Source of the DNA: Longimicrobium sp.
GTDB lineage: Bacteria; Gemmatimonadota; Gemmatimonadetes; Longimicrobiales; Longimicrobiaceae
Reading direction: 5' to 3'
Assembly: GCF_035474595.1 (NCBI RefSeq)
Contig: NZ_DATIND010000061.1
Coordinates: 1-64,000 of the forward strand
Length of the DNA stretch: 64,000 nucleotides
A program made the position numbers and the translations under genes. How positions within the stretch are numbered: position 1 is the stretch's first letter; every line of letters starts with the position of its first letter. A model generated the notes under the pieces. It saw nothing but the letters and a program-made list of their open reading frames with translations. It was not told the origin of the DNA and made no database searches. This document shows, in pieces, positions 43,947 through 53,116 of the stretch.

Positions 43947-46940
43947 ATGAGGCGGAACGTAGTGTTGAGTGTGTTTGCCGCCCTGCTCGCGGGCGGACCA
44001 CTGTACGCACAGACCGGGCAGGTAACCGGCAGCGTGACGTCGTCCGAGGGCGCGCGCGCGCTTTCCGGGGCGGCGGTGACCGTGGCGGGCACCACGCTGC
44101 GCGCGGTGACCGGCCCCGACGGGCGGTACACGCTGAGCGGCGTTCCCGCGGGCACGCAGCGCCTGACGGCCACCGTGCTGGGGCACGCCCCGGCCACGCA
44201 GTCGGTGGCCGTGGCCGCCGGGCAGACCGCCACGCTGAACTTCGCGCTGTCGCCCTCGGCGGTGGCGCTGCAGGGGGTGGTGGCCATCGGCTACGGCGAG
44301 CGCCGGGTGCGCGACGTGACCGGCTCGATCCAGGCCGTGGGCCAGGAGCAGTTCAACACCGGCCGGGTGGTGAACCCCGAGCACCTGATCCAGGGGAAGG
44401 TGGCCGGCGTGCAGGTGATCGACAACGGCCAGCCCGGCGGCGGCAGCGCCATCCGCATCCGCGGCGGCACCAGCGTGACGTCGAGCAACGAGCCGCTGTT
44501 CGTGGTGGACGGCGTGCCGCTGCAGCCGGGCGGCGGGCTGTCGTCCGACATCTCGCGCAGCCCGCTGAACTTCATCAACCCGCAGGACATCGAGCGGGTG
44601 ACGGTGCTGAAGGACGCCGCGTCGACCGCCATCTACGGCTCGCGCGGCGCCAACGGCGTGATCATCATCGAGACCAGGAACGGCAACGCGCGCGAGCCCG
44701 CGTTCAGCTACACCAACTCGGTGTCGACCTCGAACGTGATCCGCGGGCCCGACATGCTGTCGGCCGACCAGTTCCGCGCGGTGGTGGCGGCGCACGCGCC
44801 GGGGCGCGTGCAGTTCCTGGGCAACACCAGCACCGACTGGCGCGGCGCGGTGGAGCGCAACGGCTTCGGGCAGGAGCACGCGCTGGCCATCGGCGGCGTG
44901 GGCGGCCCGGCCATGAGCTACCGGCTGTCGCTGAACTACCTGGAGCAGTCGGGCGTGCTGCGCGGCTCCGAGACCGACCGCCTGTCGGCGGCGCTGAACT
45001 ACAGCAACCGCCTGTTCTCGGACCGGCTGAACGTGCGCGGCACCATCCGCGCGGCGCGCACCCGCGACGACTTCACCCCCGGCGGCGTGCTGGGCGCGGC
45101 CACCGTGTACGACCCCACGGTGCCGATCACCGTGGCCAACGGCTTCTTCGAGCAGCCCTTCCAGCAGGCGCCCGACAACCCGGTGGCGCAGCTGGCCGGC
45201 GTGGTGGACAACGGCAGCACCTTCCGCAGCATCGGCAACATCGAGGCGCGCTACCGGATGCCCTTCCTGGAGCAGCTCACGGGCACGCTGCGCACGGGGT
45301 ACGACTACGCCCGCTCGGAGCGGCGCAGCTTCACCCCCACCACCCTGCACTCGCAGATCACCAGCACCACCCCGGGCTCGGCCTACCGCTCGAACCCGTC
45401 GGAGCAGACGGGCGTGATCGACGCCTTCCTGAACTACAACAACCGCATCCGCGCGAGCGAGATCGACGTCACCGGCGGCTACTCGTACGAGGAAACGCGC
45501 GGGCAGTACACCTCGTTCACCGCCAAGGGGCTGACGTCGAACCTGCTGGGCGACAACGGCGTGCCCACGGCCACGCAGGTGGTGCCCTTCGACTCGATCC
45601 GCGACAGCCGGCTGGCCTCGTTCTTCGGCCGCGTGAACTACACGCTGAAGGACCGCTACCTGCTCACGCTCAGCTTGCGCCGCGACGGCTCGTCGCGCTT
45701 CGGGCCCCGCAACCAGTGGGGCAACTTCCCGGCGGCCGCGCTGGGGTGGCGGGTGAACGAGGAGCCCTGGTTCCCCGAGGGCACGCCGCTGTCGGAGCTG
45801 AAGCTGCGCGGCTCGTGGGGGGTGAACGGCAACCAGTCGTTCGCCGACTACCAGTGGACCAGCACCTACCGCTACGGCGACGCGCTGAGCCAGGTGCAGT
45901 TCGGCGACACCTTCGTGACCACCATCCGCCCCAGCGCGGTGGACCCCAACATCAAGTGGGAAGAGACCACGTCGACCAACGTGGGCTTCGACTACGGGCT
46001 GTGGGACGACCGCATCACCGGCTCGGTGGACTACTACGTGAAGGACACCAAGGACCTGATCTTCCGCACGGCGGTGCCGGCGGGCACGAACCTGTCGAAC
46101 TTCGTGACCACCAACATCGGCAGCATGCGCAACAAGGGGCTGGAGCTGAGCGTGAACGCGCAGGTGCTGCGCGGCTCCCCCCGCGGCCTGTCGTACAACG
46201 CCAGCTTCAACGCCTCGACCAACAAGAACCGGCTGCTGACCATCAACCCCAACGCCAGCACGGCGCAGCAGCAGCTGGTGGGCGGCATCGCGGGGGGCGT
46301 GGGCGGCAACATCGAGGTGCTGCAGCCGGGGGTGCCGGTGTTCGCCTTCTACGTGCTGGAGCACCGGCGCGACGCCAGCGGCAACCCGGTGCCCGACGTG
46401 GACGCCCAGGGGCACCAGCGCCCCGACACCGACCTGTACGTGGACCGCAACGGCGACGGCGCCATCACCCAGGACGACCGCCGGCCCTTCCACAGCCCCA
46501 CGCCGCAGTGGATCCTGGCGCACACCTCGAACTTCGGCTACCGCTCGTTCGACCTGGGCTTCACCATGCGCGCGCAGCTGGGCAGCTACGTGTACAACAA
46601 CGTGGCCTCGGCCAACGGCTACTTCAACCAGCTGAACAACGCGGCGGGGCTGCTGAACCTGCACGCCTCGGTGCTGAAGTACAACTTCACCGCGCCGCAG
46701 TACTACTCGGACGTGTACGTGGAAGACGCCTCGTTCCTGCGCATGGACAACATCACCCTGGGCTACACCCTTCCGCGGCTGCGCGGGGTGCGCCAGGCGC
46801 GGGTGTACGGCACGGTGCAGAACGCCTTCACCCTCACCGGCTACAGCGGCGTGGACCCCGAGGCGGGGCTGAACGGGATCGACAACAGCATCTACCCGCG
46901 CTCCCGGACCTTCTCGGCCGGCGTGAGCCTGGCGTTCTGA
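43947..46940 (+). CDS. SusC/RagA family TonB-dependent outer-membrane transporter
   Basis: A 997-residue outer-membrane protein. Signal residues 1-21, a carboxypeptidase-regulatory-like domain (about 24-100: VTGSVTSSEGARALSGAAVTVAG), plug domain (LIQGKVAGVQVIDNGQPGGG, RIRGGTSVTSSNEPLFVVDG, VTVLKDAASTAIYGSRGANG), and beta-barrel to the end. Ends in Phe (SAGVSLAF), as usual for barrel assembly. It takes up a bound glycan with SusD. First gene of the glucan locus; ATG 43947 is preceded by GGAGAGCC. Confidence 0.95.
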   Translation: MRRNVVLSVFAALLAGGPLYAQTGQVTGSVTSSEGARALSGAAVTVAGTTLRAVTGPDGRYTLSGVPAGTQRLTATVLGHAPATQSVAVAAGQTATLNFALSPSAVALQGVVAIGYGERRVRDVTGSIQAVGQEQFNTGRVVNPEHLIQGKVAGVQVIDNGQPGGGSAIRIRGGTSVTSSNEPLFVVDGVPLQPGGGLSSDISRSPLNFINPQDIERVTVLKDAASTAIYGSRGANGVIIIETRNGNAREPAFSYTNSVSTSNVIRGPDMLSADQFRAVVAAHAPGRVQFLGNTSTDWRGAVERNGFGQEHALAIGGVGGPAMSYRLSLNYLEQSGVLRGSETDRLSAALNYSNRLFSDRLNVRGTIRAARTRDDFTPGGVLGAATVYDPTVPITVANGFFEQPFQQAPDNPVAQLAGVVDNGSTFRSIGNIEARYRMPFLEQLTGTLRTGYDYARSERRSFTPTTLHSQITSTTPGSAYRSNPSEQTGVIDAFLNYNNRIRASEIDVTGGYSYEETRGQYTSFTAKGLTSNLLGDNGVPTATQVVPFDSIRDSRLASFFGRVNYTLKDRYLLTLSLRRDGSSRFGPRNQWGNFPAAALGWRVNEEPWFPEGTPLSELKLRGSWGVNGNQSFADYQWTSTYRYGDALSQVQFGDTFVTTIRPSAVDPNIKWEETTSTNVGFDYGLWDDRITGSVDYYVKDTKDLIFRTAVPAGTNLSNFVTTNIGSMRNKGLELSVNAQVLRGSPRGLSYNASFNASTNKNRLLTINPNASTAQQQLVGGIAGGVGGNIEVLQPGVPVFAFYVLEHRRDASGNPVPDVDAQGHQRPDTDLYVDRNGDGAITQDDRRPFHSPTPQWILAHTSNFGYRSFDLGFTMRAQLGSYVYNNVASANGYFNQLNNAAGLLNLHASVLKYNFTAPQYYSDVYVEDASFLRMDNITLGYTLPRLRGVRQARVYGTVQNAFTLTGYSGVDPEAGLNGIDNSIYPRSRTFSAGVSLAF

Positions 46941-46977
46941 GCGGCGCAACCCACGGACTTCGCGAGGACATAGAGAG

Positions 46978-48549
46978 ATGAAAACGAGACTGCGCACCAC
47001 GGCCCTGGCCGCGGCGCTCCTCCTCCTGGGAAGCGCGGCGTGCACCGACATCACCACCAACCCCGTGAGCAACCCCACGGGGGCCAACATCTTCAACGAC
47101 CCCAGCTCGTACCGGGCGTTCCTGGCCAAGATCTACGGCGGCCTGTCGCTCACCGGGCAGTCGGGGCCGGCCGGGTCGGGCGACATCGAGGGGATCGACG
47201 AGGGCTTCTCGTCGTACCTGCGCCAGCTCTGGCAGCTGGAGGAGCTTCCCACCGACGAGGCCATCATCGCCTGGGGCGACCCCGGCCTTCCCGAGCTGAA
47301 CACCCAGCTGTGGGGCCCGGGCAACGCCTTCGTGGCGGCCATGTACTACCGGGTGTTCTTCCAGGTGGGGCTGGTGAACGAGTTCCTGCGCGAGAGCACC
47401 GACGAGAAGCTGGCCTCGCGCGGCGCCACCAGCGACCTGGTGAGCACCGTGCACCAGTACCGCGCCGAGGCGCGCTTCCTCCGCGCGCTCAGCTACTGGC
47501 ACGGCATCGACCTGTTCGGCGACATCCCGCTGGTGGACGAGAGCTTCGCCATCGGCGCCACGCCGCCCCAGCAGAGCACGCGCGCGGCGATCTTCACCTA
47601 CGTGGTCGGCGAGCTGAACGCCATCCGCCCGGAGCTGCCGGCGGCGCACCACGGCCAGTACGGACGCGTGGACCAGGGCGCGGTCGACATGCTGCTGGCC
47701 AAGCTGTACCTGAACGCCGCGGTGTACACCGGCACGGCACGCTACGCCGAGGCGCTGTCAGCGGTGCAGGGCGTGATCGCGTCGGGGGCCTACTCGCTGG
47801 ACCCCAGCTACAAGCACCTGTTCCTGGCCGACAACCACACCTCGCCCGAGATCATCTTCGCCATTCCCTTCGACGGGCTGCACACGCAGACCTACGGCGG
47901 GATGACCTTCCTCACGCACGCGGCGGTGGGCGGGAACATGAACCCGGCCAGCTACGGGCTGGACGGCGGGTGGTGGGGGGTGCGGGTGCGCCCCGAGGTG
48001 TACAACCTGTACAGCGGCTCCGACAGGCGCGCCTACATGTTCTTCACCAACGGGCAGACCAACGACATCAACAGCATCGGCAACTTCACCGACGGGGTGG
48101 GCGCGCCGAAGTACCAGAACGTGACCTCCGGCGGGGCGCCGGGGTCGGCGGCGGGCTTCCCCGACACCGACTACCCCATGTTCCGCCTGGGCGACGCGTA
48201 CCTGATGTACGCCGAGGCGGTGCTGCGCGGCGGCGGGGGCACGCGGGCGCAGGCGCTGGCGTACGTGAACGCGCTGCGCCAGCGGGCCTTCGGCGACGCC
48301 AGCCAGAACATCACCGACGCGCAGCTCACGCTGGACTTCCTGAAGGCCGAGCGCGCGCGCGAGCTGCTGTGGGAGGGCCACCGCCGCACCGACCTCATCC
48401 GCTTCGGGCAGTTCACCACGGCGGGGGTCTGGCAGTGGAAGGGGAACGTGAAGGCGGGGACCACCACGCAGGGCTTCCGCAACCTGTATCCGATTCCCTC
48501 GTCGGAGCTGGGCGCGAACCCCAACCTGCACCAGAATGCGGGCTACTGA
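46978..48549 (+). CDS. SusD/RagB family glycan-binding lipoprotein
   Basis: A 523-residue lipoprotein with lipobox LLLLGSAAC (Cys at 22). PSSYRAFLAKIYGGLSLTG, YRAEARFLRALSYWHGIDLFGDIPLV and the closing RRTDLIRFGQF and LYPIPSSELGANPNLHQNAGY are SusD marks, including the final QNpGY-like end. The TPR-like domain binds the glycan at the cell surface and caps SusC. 37 bases after SusC, so co-transcribed. Confidence 0.94.
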   Translation: MKTRLRTTALAAALLLLGSAACTDITTNPVSNPTGANIFNDPSSYRAFLAKIYGGLSLTGQSGPAGSGDIEGIDEGFSSYLRQLWQLEELPTDEAIIAWGDPGLPELNTQLWGPGNAFVAAMYYRVFFQVGLVNEFLRESTDEKLASRGATSDLVSTVHQYRAEARFLRALSYWHGIDLFGDIPLVDESFAIGATPPQQSTRAAIFTYVVGELNAIRPELPAAHHGQYGRVDQGAVDMLLAKLYLNAAVYTGTARYAEALSAVQGVIASGAYSLDPSYKHLFLADNHTSPEIIFAIPFDGLHTQTYGGMTFLTHAAVGGNMNPASYGLDGGWWGVRVRPEVYNLYSGSDRRAYMFFTNGQTNDINSIGNFTDGVGAPKYQNVTSGGAPGSAAGFPDTDYPMFRLGDAYLMYAEAVLRGGGGTRAQALAYVNALRQRAFGDASQNITDAQLTLDFLKAERARELLWEGHRRTDLIRFGQFTTAGVWQWKGNVKAGTTTQGFRNLYPIPSSELGANPNLHQNAGY

Positions 48550-48561
48550 GCCCGTTCCGCA

Positions 48562-48586
48562 CGGCCCGGGGCACCTTCCCGGGCCG
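48562..48586 (+). terminator. Hairpin after susD
   Basis: CGGCCCGGG pairs perfectly with CCCGGGCCG around a 7-base loop, 12 bases after the susD stop. It may attenuate reading into the amylase gene. Confidence 0.55.
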
Positions 48587-48625
48587 CGCGGGCGCTCGAT
48601 CTTCTTCCATCGTCCGGAGGTCCGC

Positions 48626-50239
48626 CTGCAGCTCCGTCGCCCCGGCGGCGGGGCTGCACGGCGTTTGGGTGCCGCCGCCGTCTCCCTCCTCCTCGCGGGG
48701 TGCGGGGGTGGCGGCGATTCCGTCACCCCGCCGCCCGTCCCCACGCCTCCGGCCGGGCGTCCGGCGCTCCCGCAGACGTACCGCCCCAGCGGGCACGGGG
48801 CCGCGGGCGACGTGTTCGTGCACCTGTTCGAGTGGCGGTGGGCGGACGTGGCCGCCGAGTGCGAGAACGTGCTCGGCCCCGCGGGGTTCGCGGCGGTCCA
48901 GGTGTCTCCCCCGCAGGAGCACGCGGTGCAGGCCGGCGGCACCTGGAGCGAGCGCTACCAGCCCGTCTCGTACTCCGTCGAGCGCAGCCGCTCGGGGACG
49001 GGGGCGGAGTTCAGGGAGATGGCCGGACGGTGCCGCGCGGCGGGCGTCGCCATCTACGTGGACGCGGTCATCAACCACATGACGAACGTCCCCAGCCCCG
49101 GCGTGGGGAGCAACGGGACGGCGTACAGCAAGTACAGCTATCCGGGTCTCTACGGAGACGGGGATTTCCACCCGCCCTGCACCGTCGCCGACTACGCGAG
49201 CGCGGCCAACGTGCAGGATTGCGAGCTCTTCGGGCTCCCCGACCTGAACACCGGCTCGGCGTCCGTGCGCGCGAAGATCGCCGACTACCTCGTCTCGCTC
49301 GCGCGGATGGGCGTGGCGGGCTTCCGCATCGACGCGGCGAAGCACGTCCAGCAGGTGGAGCTGGACTCCATCGTGGCCCGCGTGGACCGGACGCTCGCGG
49401 CCGAAGGACGTCCCCTCCCCTACTGGTTCGCCGAGGTCTCCGCCGGCGCCGGCGAGGCGCTGGGGCCGCGCGACTACTTCGGGGTGGGATACGGCTCCGG
49501 CGCCGCGGCGGACATCACCGAGTTCGTCTTCCGCGGCACGGGGAACAAGTTCCTGGGCGTGAACGGCGAGCACGTCTCCCAGCTGAACCCCGGCGGTCCG
49601 CCCGGGAGCCGGTTCTCGGAAAGCGCGTGGGGACTGATGCCGGCGGACAAGGCCGTCGTCTTCCTGGAGAACCACGACACGCAGCGGCAGGGCGGCATCT
49701 CGTACCGCGACGGCGCGGCGTTCCGGCTGGCCAACGTGTGGATGCTGGCGCAGCCGTACGGCTACCCCTCGGTGCTGTCGGGCTACGCCTTCGACCGGAG
49801 CACGCAGGCGGGGCGGGAGATGGGGCCGCCGTCGGACGCGGGCGGGTGGACGAAGCCCGTCGCCTGCGCGGCCAGCCTGGAGACGGCGGCGAACGGGGAT
49901 TGGGTCTGCGAGCACCGCGACCCGGCCATCCGGCGCATGGTGGCCTTCCGCCGCTTCGTCGCGGGGACGGACGTGAACCACTGGTGGGACGACGGCGCCA
50001 ACGCCATCGCCTTCTCGCGCGGCGACCGGGGATTCGTCGCCATCAACCGCGAATCCGCCAGGGTGACGGCGACGGTGGGGACGGGGCTGCCGGCGGGGAC
50101 GTACTGCGACCTGCTGGCGGGCGGCCGCGCGGGCGGGGGATGCGCGGGCGCGAGCGTGACGATCGACGCCGCGGGGATGGCGCGGCTCGACCTCGCCGCC
50201 AACACCGCGGTCGCCGTGACCGCGGCGGCGAAGATCTGA
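48626..50239 (+). CDS. Exported GH13 alpha-amylase (lipoprotein)
   Basis: About 537 residues. Lipobox LLLAGC after a basic N-region. Catalytic residues: nucleophile D236 in GFRIDAAKHV, acid E270 in YWFAEVSAG and D351 in LENHDTQRQG. DVFVHLFEWRWADVAAECENVLGP is the start typical of the animal/actinobacterial GH13_24/32-type amylases, and DAVINHMTN is region I. The CTG at 48626 follows GGAGG with a 5-base spacer; ATG 48536 (overlapping susD) is the alternative and would need translating through the hairpin. Cleaves alpha-1,4-glucan. Confidence 0.88.
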   Translation: MQLRRPGGGAARRLGAAAVSLLLAGCGGGGDSVTPPPVPTPPAGRPALPQTYRPSGHGAAGDVFVHLFEWRWADVAAECENVLGPAGFAAVQVSPPQEHAVQAGGTWSERYQPVSYSVERSRSGTGAEFREMAGRCRAAGVAIYVDAVINHMTNVPSPGVGSNGTAYSKYSYPGLYGDGDFHPPCTVADYASAANVQDCELFGLPDLNTGSASVRAKIADYLVSLARMGVAGFRIDAAKHVQQVELDSIVARVDRTLAAEGRPLPYWFAEVSAGAGEALGPRDYFGVGYGSGAAADITEFVFRGTGNKFLGVNGEHVSQLNPGGPPGSRFSESAWGLMPADKAVVFLENHDTQRQGGISYRDGAAFRLANVWMLAQPYGYPSVLSGYAFDRSTQAGREMGPPSDAGGWTKPVACAASLETAANGDWVCEHRDPAIRRMVAFRRFVAGTDVNHWWDDGANAIAFSRGDRGFVAINRESARVTATVGTGLPAGTYCDLLAGGRAGGGCAGASVTIDAAGMARLDLAANTAVAVTAAAKI

Positions 50240-50269
50240 TCTCGGGATTCGGGATCGATCGTGCGGTCC

Positions 50270-50350
50270 GGCAGGCGCACGTGCGGCCTCGCCCACACGT
50301 CCTTCGGCCTGCGACCGCTCGTGCGGGGGCAGCGATGGTGTGGCCGGCCT
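50270..50350. repeat. Long palindromic repeat, right half
   Basis: GTGCGGCCTC, CACGTCCTTCGGCCTGC, and GTGTGGCCGGCCTG are present; left arms are missing. It lies in the gene-free gap 50240-50588. Confidence 0.65.
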
Positions 50351-50381
50351 GAATGGAAAGTCTGGGCGCAGCCGGTCACCG

Positions 50382-50430
50382 GCGACTGAAGTCACAACAA
50401 CTACGGGAAGCCTCGCAAACTGCGCGAGGC
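50382..50430 (+). repeat. Two-hairpin repeat, copy p (damaged)
   Basis: GCGAC-TGAA-GTC then a three-base loss before ACAACAAC, so the first stem is shortened; the GCCTCGC/GCGAGGC hairpin is intact. Confidence 0.75.
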
Positions 50431-50510
50431 TGTTCGGCTCGGTTCAGGCGGGGGAGGCAAGTTCGAGGCTGTCTGGCGGCTTGACACGCGCGGAGATGGG
50501 CAGGGTGGGA

Positions 50511-50557
50511 GTCCGCGAAGGCGGACTTCGGGCCGTTGTTGCCGCGATTTCAATCGC
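50511..50557 (-). repeat. Two-hairpin repeat, copy q
   Basis: Minus-strand reading GCGAT-TGAA-ATCGC and GTCCGC-CTTC-GCGGAC. It ends 31 bases before the GH97 start. Confidence 0.87.
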
Positions 50558-50588
50558 CCTTCCACAACTACGGATGAAGGGGATGGAG

Positions 50589-52628
50589 ATGCCGAGCAGG
50601 GTTCGGGTGCTGGCGCTGGGCGCGGCGCTGGCGGCGTTCGCGGCCACGGCCGGGGCGGCGCAGCAGGAGATGCGCGTGGCCTCGCCGGACGGCAGGAACG
50701 TGGTGACGGTGGGGACGCACGAGGGGCAGCTGTACTACGCGGTCAGCCGCAACGGCCGGCCCATCCTTCTCCCCTCGCGCCTGGGCTTCGCCTTCCGCGG
50801 CGGCGACACGCTGCGGACGTCGCTGCGCATCGTCTCGGCCACGCGCGACTCGGCGGACGAGACGTGGACGCAGCCGTGGGGCGAGGTGGCGCGGGTGCGC
50901 GACCATCACCGTGAGCTGCGGGTGAACGTGGCCGAGGACCGCGCGCCCGGCCGCCGCTTCGCCGTGGTCTTCCGCGCGTTCGACGACGGCGTGGGCTTCC
51001 GCTACGAGGTGGCCGACAGCGCCGGCTTCCGCGCCTACGAGATGATGGACGAGCTCACCGAGTTCGCCTTCGCCGACAACGCGCGCGCCTGGTGGATCCC
51101 GGCACAGTGCTGCGACCCCGACCGCCAGGAGCGCCTGTACAGCAGCGGCCCCGTCTCGCGCCTCGACACCGTGCAGACGCCGCTCACCCTGCAGACGACC
51201 AGCGGCGTGCAGGTCGTCATCCACGAGGCCAACCTGGTGGACTACGCGGGGATGTACCTGGCCCGCACCGACAACCGGACGCTGCGCACCACGCTGGCGA
51301 AGTGGGCCGACGGCGTGGCCGTGCGCGGGACGGCGCCCTTTGTCACCCCCTGGCGCACCATCCAGCTCGCCGACCGGGTGGAGGACCTCGCCCCGTCCGT
51401 CCTCGGCCTAAACCTCAATCCCCCCAGCGTCATCCGGAACACCGGCTGGATCCATCCCATGAAGTACAACGGGATCTGGTGGGCGATGCACCTCAACGCG
51501 TGGACCTGGGGCTCGGGGCCGAAGCACGGCGCGACGACGGAGAACACCCGGCGCTACCTGGACTTCGCCGCGGCGAACGGCTTCGGCGGGACGCTGGTGG
51601 AGGGATGGAATCTCGGCTGGGACGTGGACTGGTTCAACACGGGAAAGGCGAATTTCGACTTCACCCATTCCTATCCCGACTTCGACCTTCCCGCGCTGGC
51701 CGCCTATGCGCGCTCGAAGGGGATCACGCTCATCGGCCACCACGAGACGGGGGGCAACGTCACCGGCTACGAGCGGCAGCTGGACTCGGCGATGGCGCTG
51801 TACCAGCGGGTCGGCGTGCGCGCGGTGAAGACCGGCTACGTGAGCGATCTGACCGACCAGGGGCACATGCACCAGGGGCAGTACATGGTGCGCCACCACC
51901 GCCGCGTGATCGAGACGGCGGCGCGCTACGGGATCATGCTGGACGTGCACGAGCCGGTGAAGGACACCGGCGAGCGGCGCACGTACCCCAACATCCTGGC
52001 GCGCGAGGGGTCGCGCGGGATGGAGTACAACGCGTGGGGCGGCGAGGGCGGCAACCCGCCCGAGCACGAAACCATCCTCTTCTTCACCCGCATGCTGGCG
52101 GGGCCGATGGACTTCACGCCGGGGATCTTCGACCTGCTGCTGAAGTCGAGCGGGCACCCGCACACCCCCGAGGAGGCGCGGCCGCGCACGACACTCGCGA
52201 AGCAGCTCGCCCTCTACGTCGTGCTCTACTCGCCCTTCCAGATGGCGGCCGACCTCCCCGAGAACTACCAGGGGCAGCCCGCCTTCCAGTTCATCCGCGA
52301 CGTCGCCGTCGACTGGGACACCACGCGGGTGATCCAGGGGCGCATCGGCGACTACGTGATCGTGGCGCGCAAGCAGAAGGGCGCGGACAGCTGGTTCCTG
52401 GGTGCCATCACCGACGAGGAGGCGCGCACCTTCGACGTGCCGCTCGGGTTCCTGGCGCCGGGGCACCGCTACGTGGCCGAGATCTACGCCGACGGGCCGG
52501 GCGCCAGCTGGCGCGACAACCCGCTCCCCGTCGCCATCTCGCGGCAGAACGTGACGTCCGCCTCGCGGCTCCACGTCGTCCTCGCCCCCGGCGGCGGGCA
52601 GGCCGTCCGCATCCGCCCGGCGCCGTGA
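50589..52628 (+). CDS. GH97 alpha-glucosidase (SusB-like)
   Basis: A 679-residue exported glycosidase, signal residues 1-24. Family order: beta-super-sandwich N-domain (GRRFAVVFRAFDDGVGFRYEV), barrel with WGSGPKHGATTENTRRYLDF, GFGGTLVEGWNLGWD, LIGHHETGGNVTGYE, VKTGYVSDLTDQGHMHQG, and the closing FQMAADLPENYQG. The Glu residues in HHETGG and LPENYQ match the inverting (SusB) subgroup, with calcium. Three ATG codons lie in frame (50574, 50583, 50589); the last begins the signal. Removes terminal glucose from oligosaccharides. Confidence 0.9.
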   Translation: MPSRVRVLALGAALAAFAATAGAAQQEMRVASPDGRNVVTVGTHEGQLYYAVSRNGRPILLPSRLGFAFRGGDTLRTSLRIVSATRDSADETWTQPWGEVARVRDHHRELRVNVAEDRAPGRRFAVVFRAFDDGVGFRYEVADSAGFRAYEMMDELTEFAFADNARAWWIPAQCCDPDRQERLYSSGPVSRLDTVQTPLTLQTTSGVQVVIHEANLVDYAGMYLARTDNRTLRTTLAKWADGVAVRGTAPFVTPWRTIQLADRVEDLAPSVLGLNLNPPSVIRNTGWIHPMKYNGIWWAMHLNAWTWGSGPKHGATTENTRRYLDFAAANGFGGTLVEGWNLGWDVDWFNTGKANFDFTHSYPDFDLPALAAYARSKGITLIGHHETGGNVTGYERQLDSAMALYQRVGVRAVKTGYVSDLTDQGHMHQGQYMVRHHRRVIETAARYGIMLDVHEPVKDTGERRTYPNILAREGSRGMEYNAWGGEGGNPPEHETILFFTRMLAGPMDFTPGIFDLLLKSSGHPHTPEEARPRTTLAKQLALYVVLYSPFQMAADLPENYQGQPAFQFIRDVAVDWDTTRVIQGRIGDYVIVARKQKGADSWFLGAITDEEARTFDVPLGFLAPGHRYVAEIYADGPGASWRDNPLPVAISRQNVTSASRLHVVLAPGGGQAVRIRPAP

Positions 52629-52633
52629 CCGCC

Positions 52634-53116
52634 ATGCGCTTCCGTCTCGCCACCCCGGCCACCCTGCTCGCGTTCGCCACCGCCGCGTGCGACCCGGGGT
52701 TCACCATGACGCTGCGCCAGCCGCTCGGGCCCGCGCCGGAGGCCGCGTGCGTGGCGCGGACGCTCTCCACGTCGCGCTTCGTCAGCCAATCGTGGACCGG
52801 CGCCGAAAACGGGTTCGGCGTGACCCTCCGCGACGGCGCGGGCAGAACCTGGTCCGCGACGCTGGAGCTTCTGCGCCCCCGCCGCGATTCGGCGCACGTG
52901 GCCAGCGTGCGCTACAACTACCTGCTGTACTCCCGCCCCGGTGCCGACGAGGAGCCGGGGATGGTGGCCGCCGCGGCGGGGCTGCTGGGCGAGCTGCGCG
53001 CGGCGTGCGCGCCCGCATCCGCGCCGGCGGTGGAGTGCGCCACGCAGGGCGCCCCCGTCGCCGCGTGCGCGGCCGTCGGGCGCGCGCCGCTGGGCGAGGA
53101 GCGGTCCCGCCCGTGA
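52634..53116 (+). CDS. Small lipoprotein of the glucan locus
   Basis: 160 residues with lipobox FATAAC. One short domain with a Cys-rich tail (residues 120-150: CAPASAPAVECATQGAPVAAC). No known motif. ATG 52634 is chosen; GTG 52625 is an in-frame alternative overlapping the GH97 stop. Its stop overlaps the next gene (GTGA), so it is translated with the esterase. Confidence 0.7.
   Translation: MRFRLATPATLLAFATAACDPGFTMTLRQPLGPAPEAACVARTLSTSRFVSQSWTGAENGFGVTLRDGAGRTWSATLELLRPRRDSAHVASVRYNYLLYSRPGADEEPGMVAAAAGLLGELRAACAPASAPAVECATQGAPVAACAAVGRAPLGEERSRP

Noticed and set aside
43419-47129. A 1,236-codon open frame on the minus strand opposite SusC
   Set aside because: It mirrors the SusC frame in GC-rich DNA, has low-complexity Arg/Ala/Val/His content and no motif; SusC is clearly the real gene.
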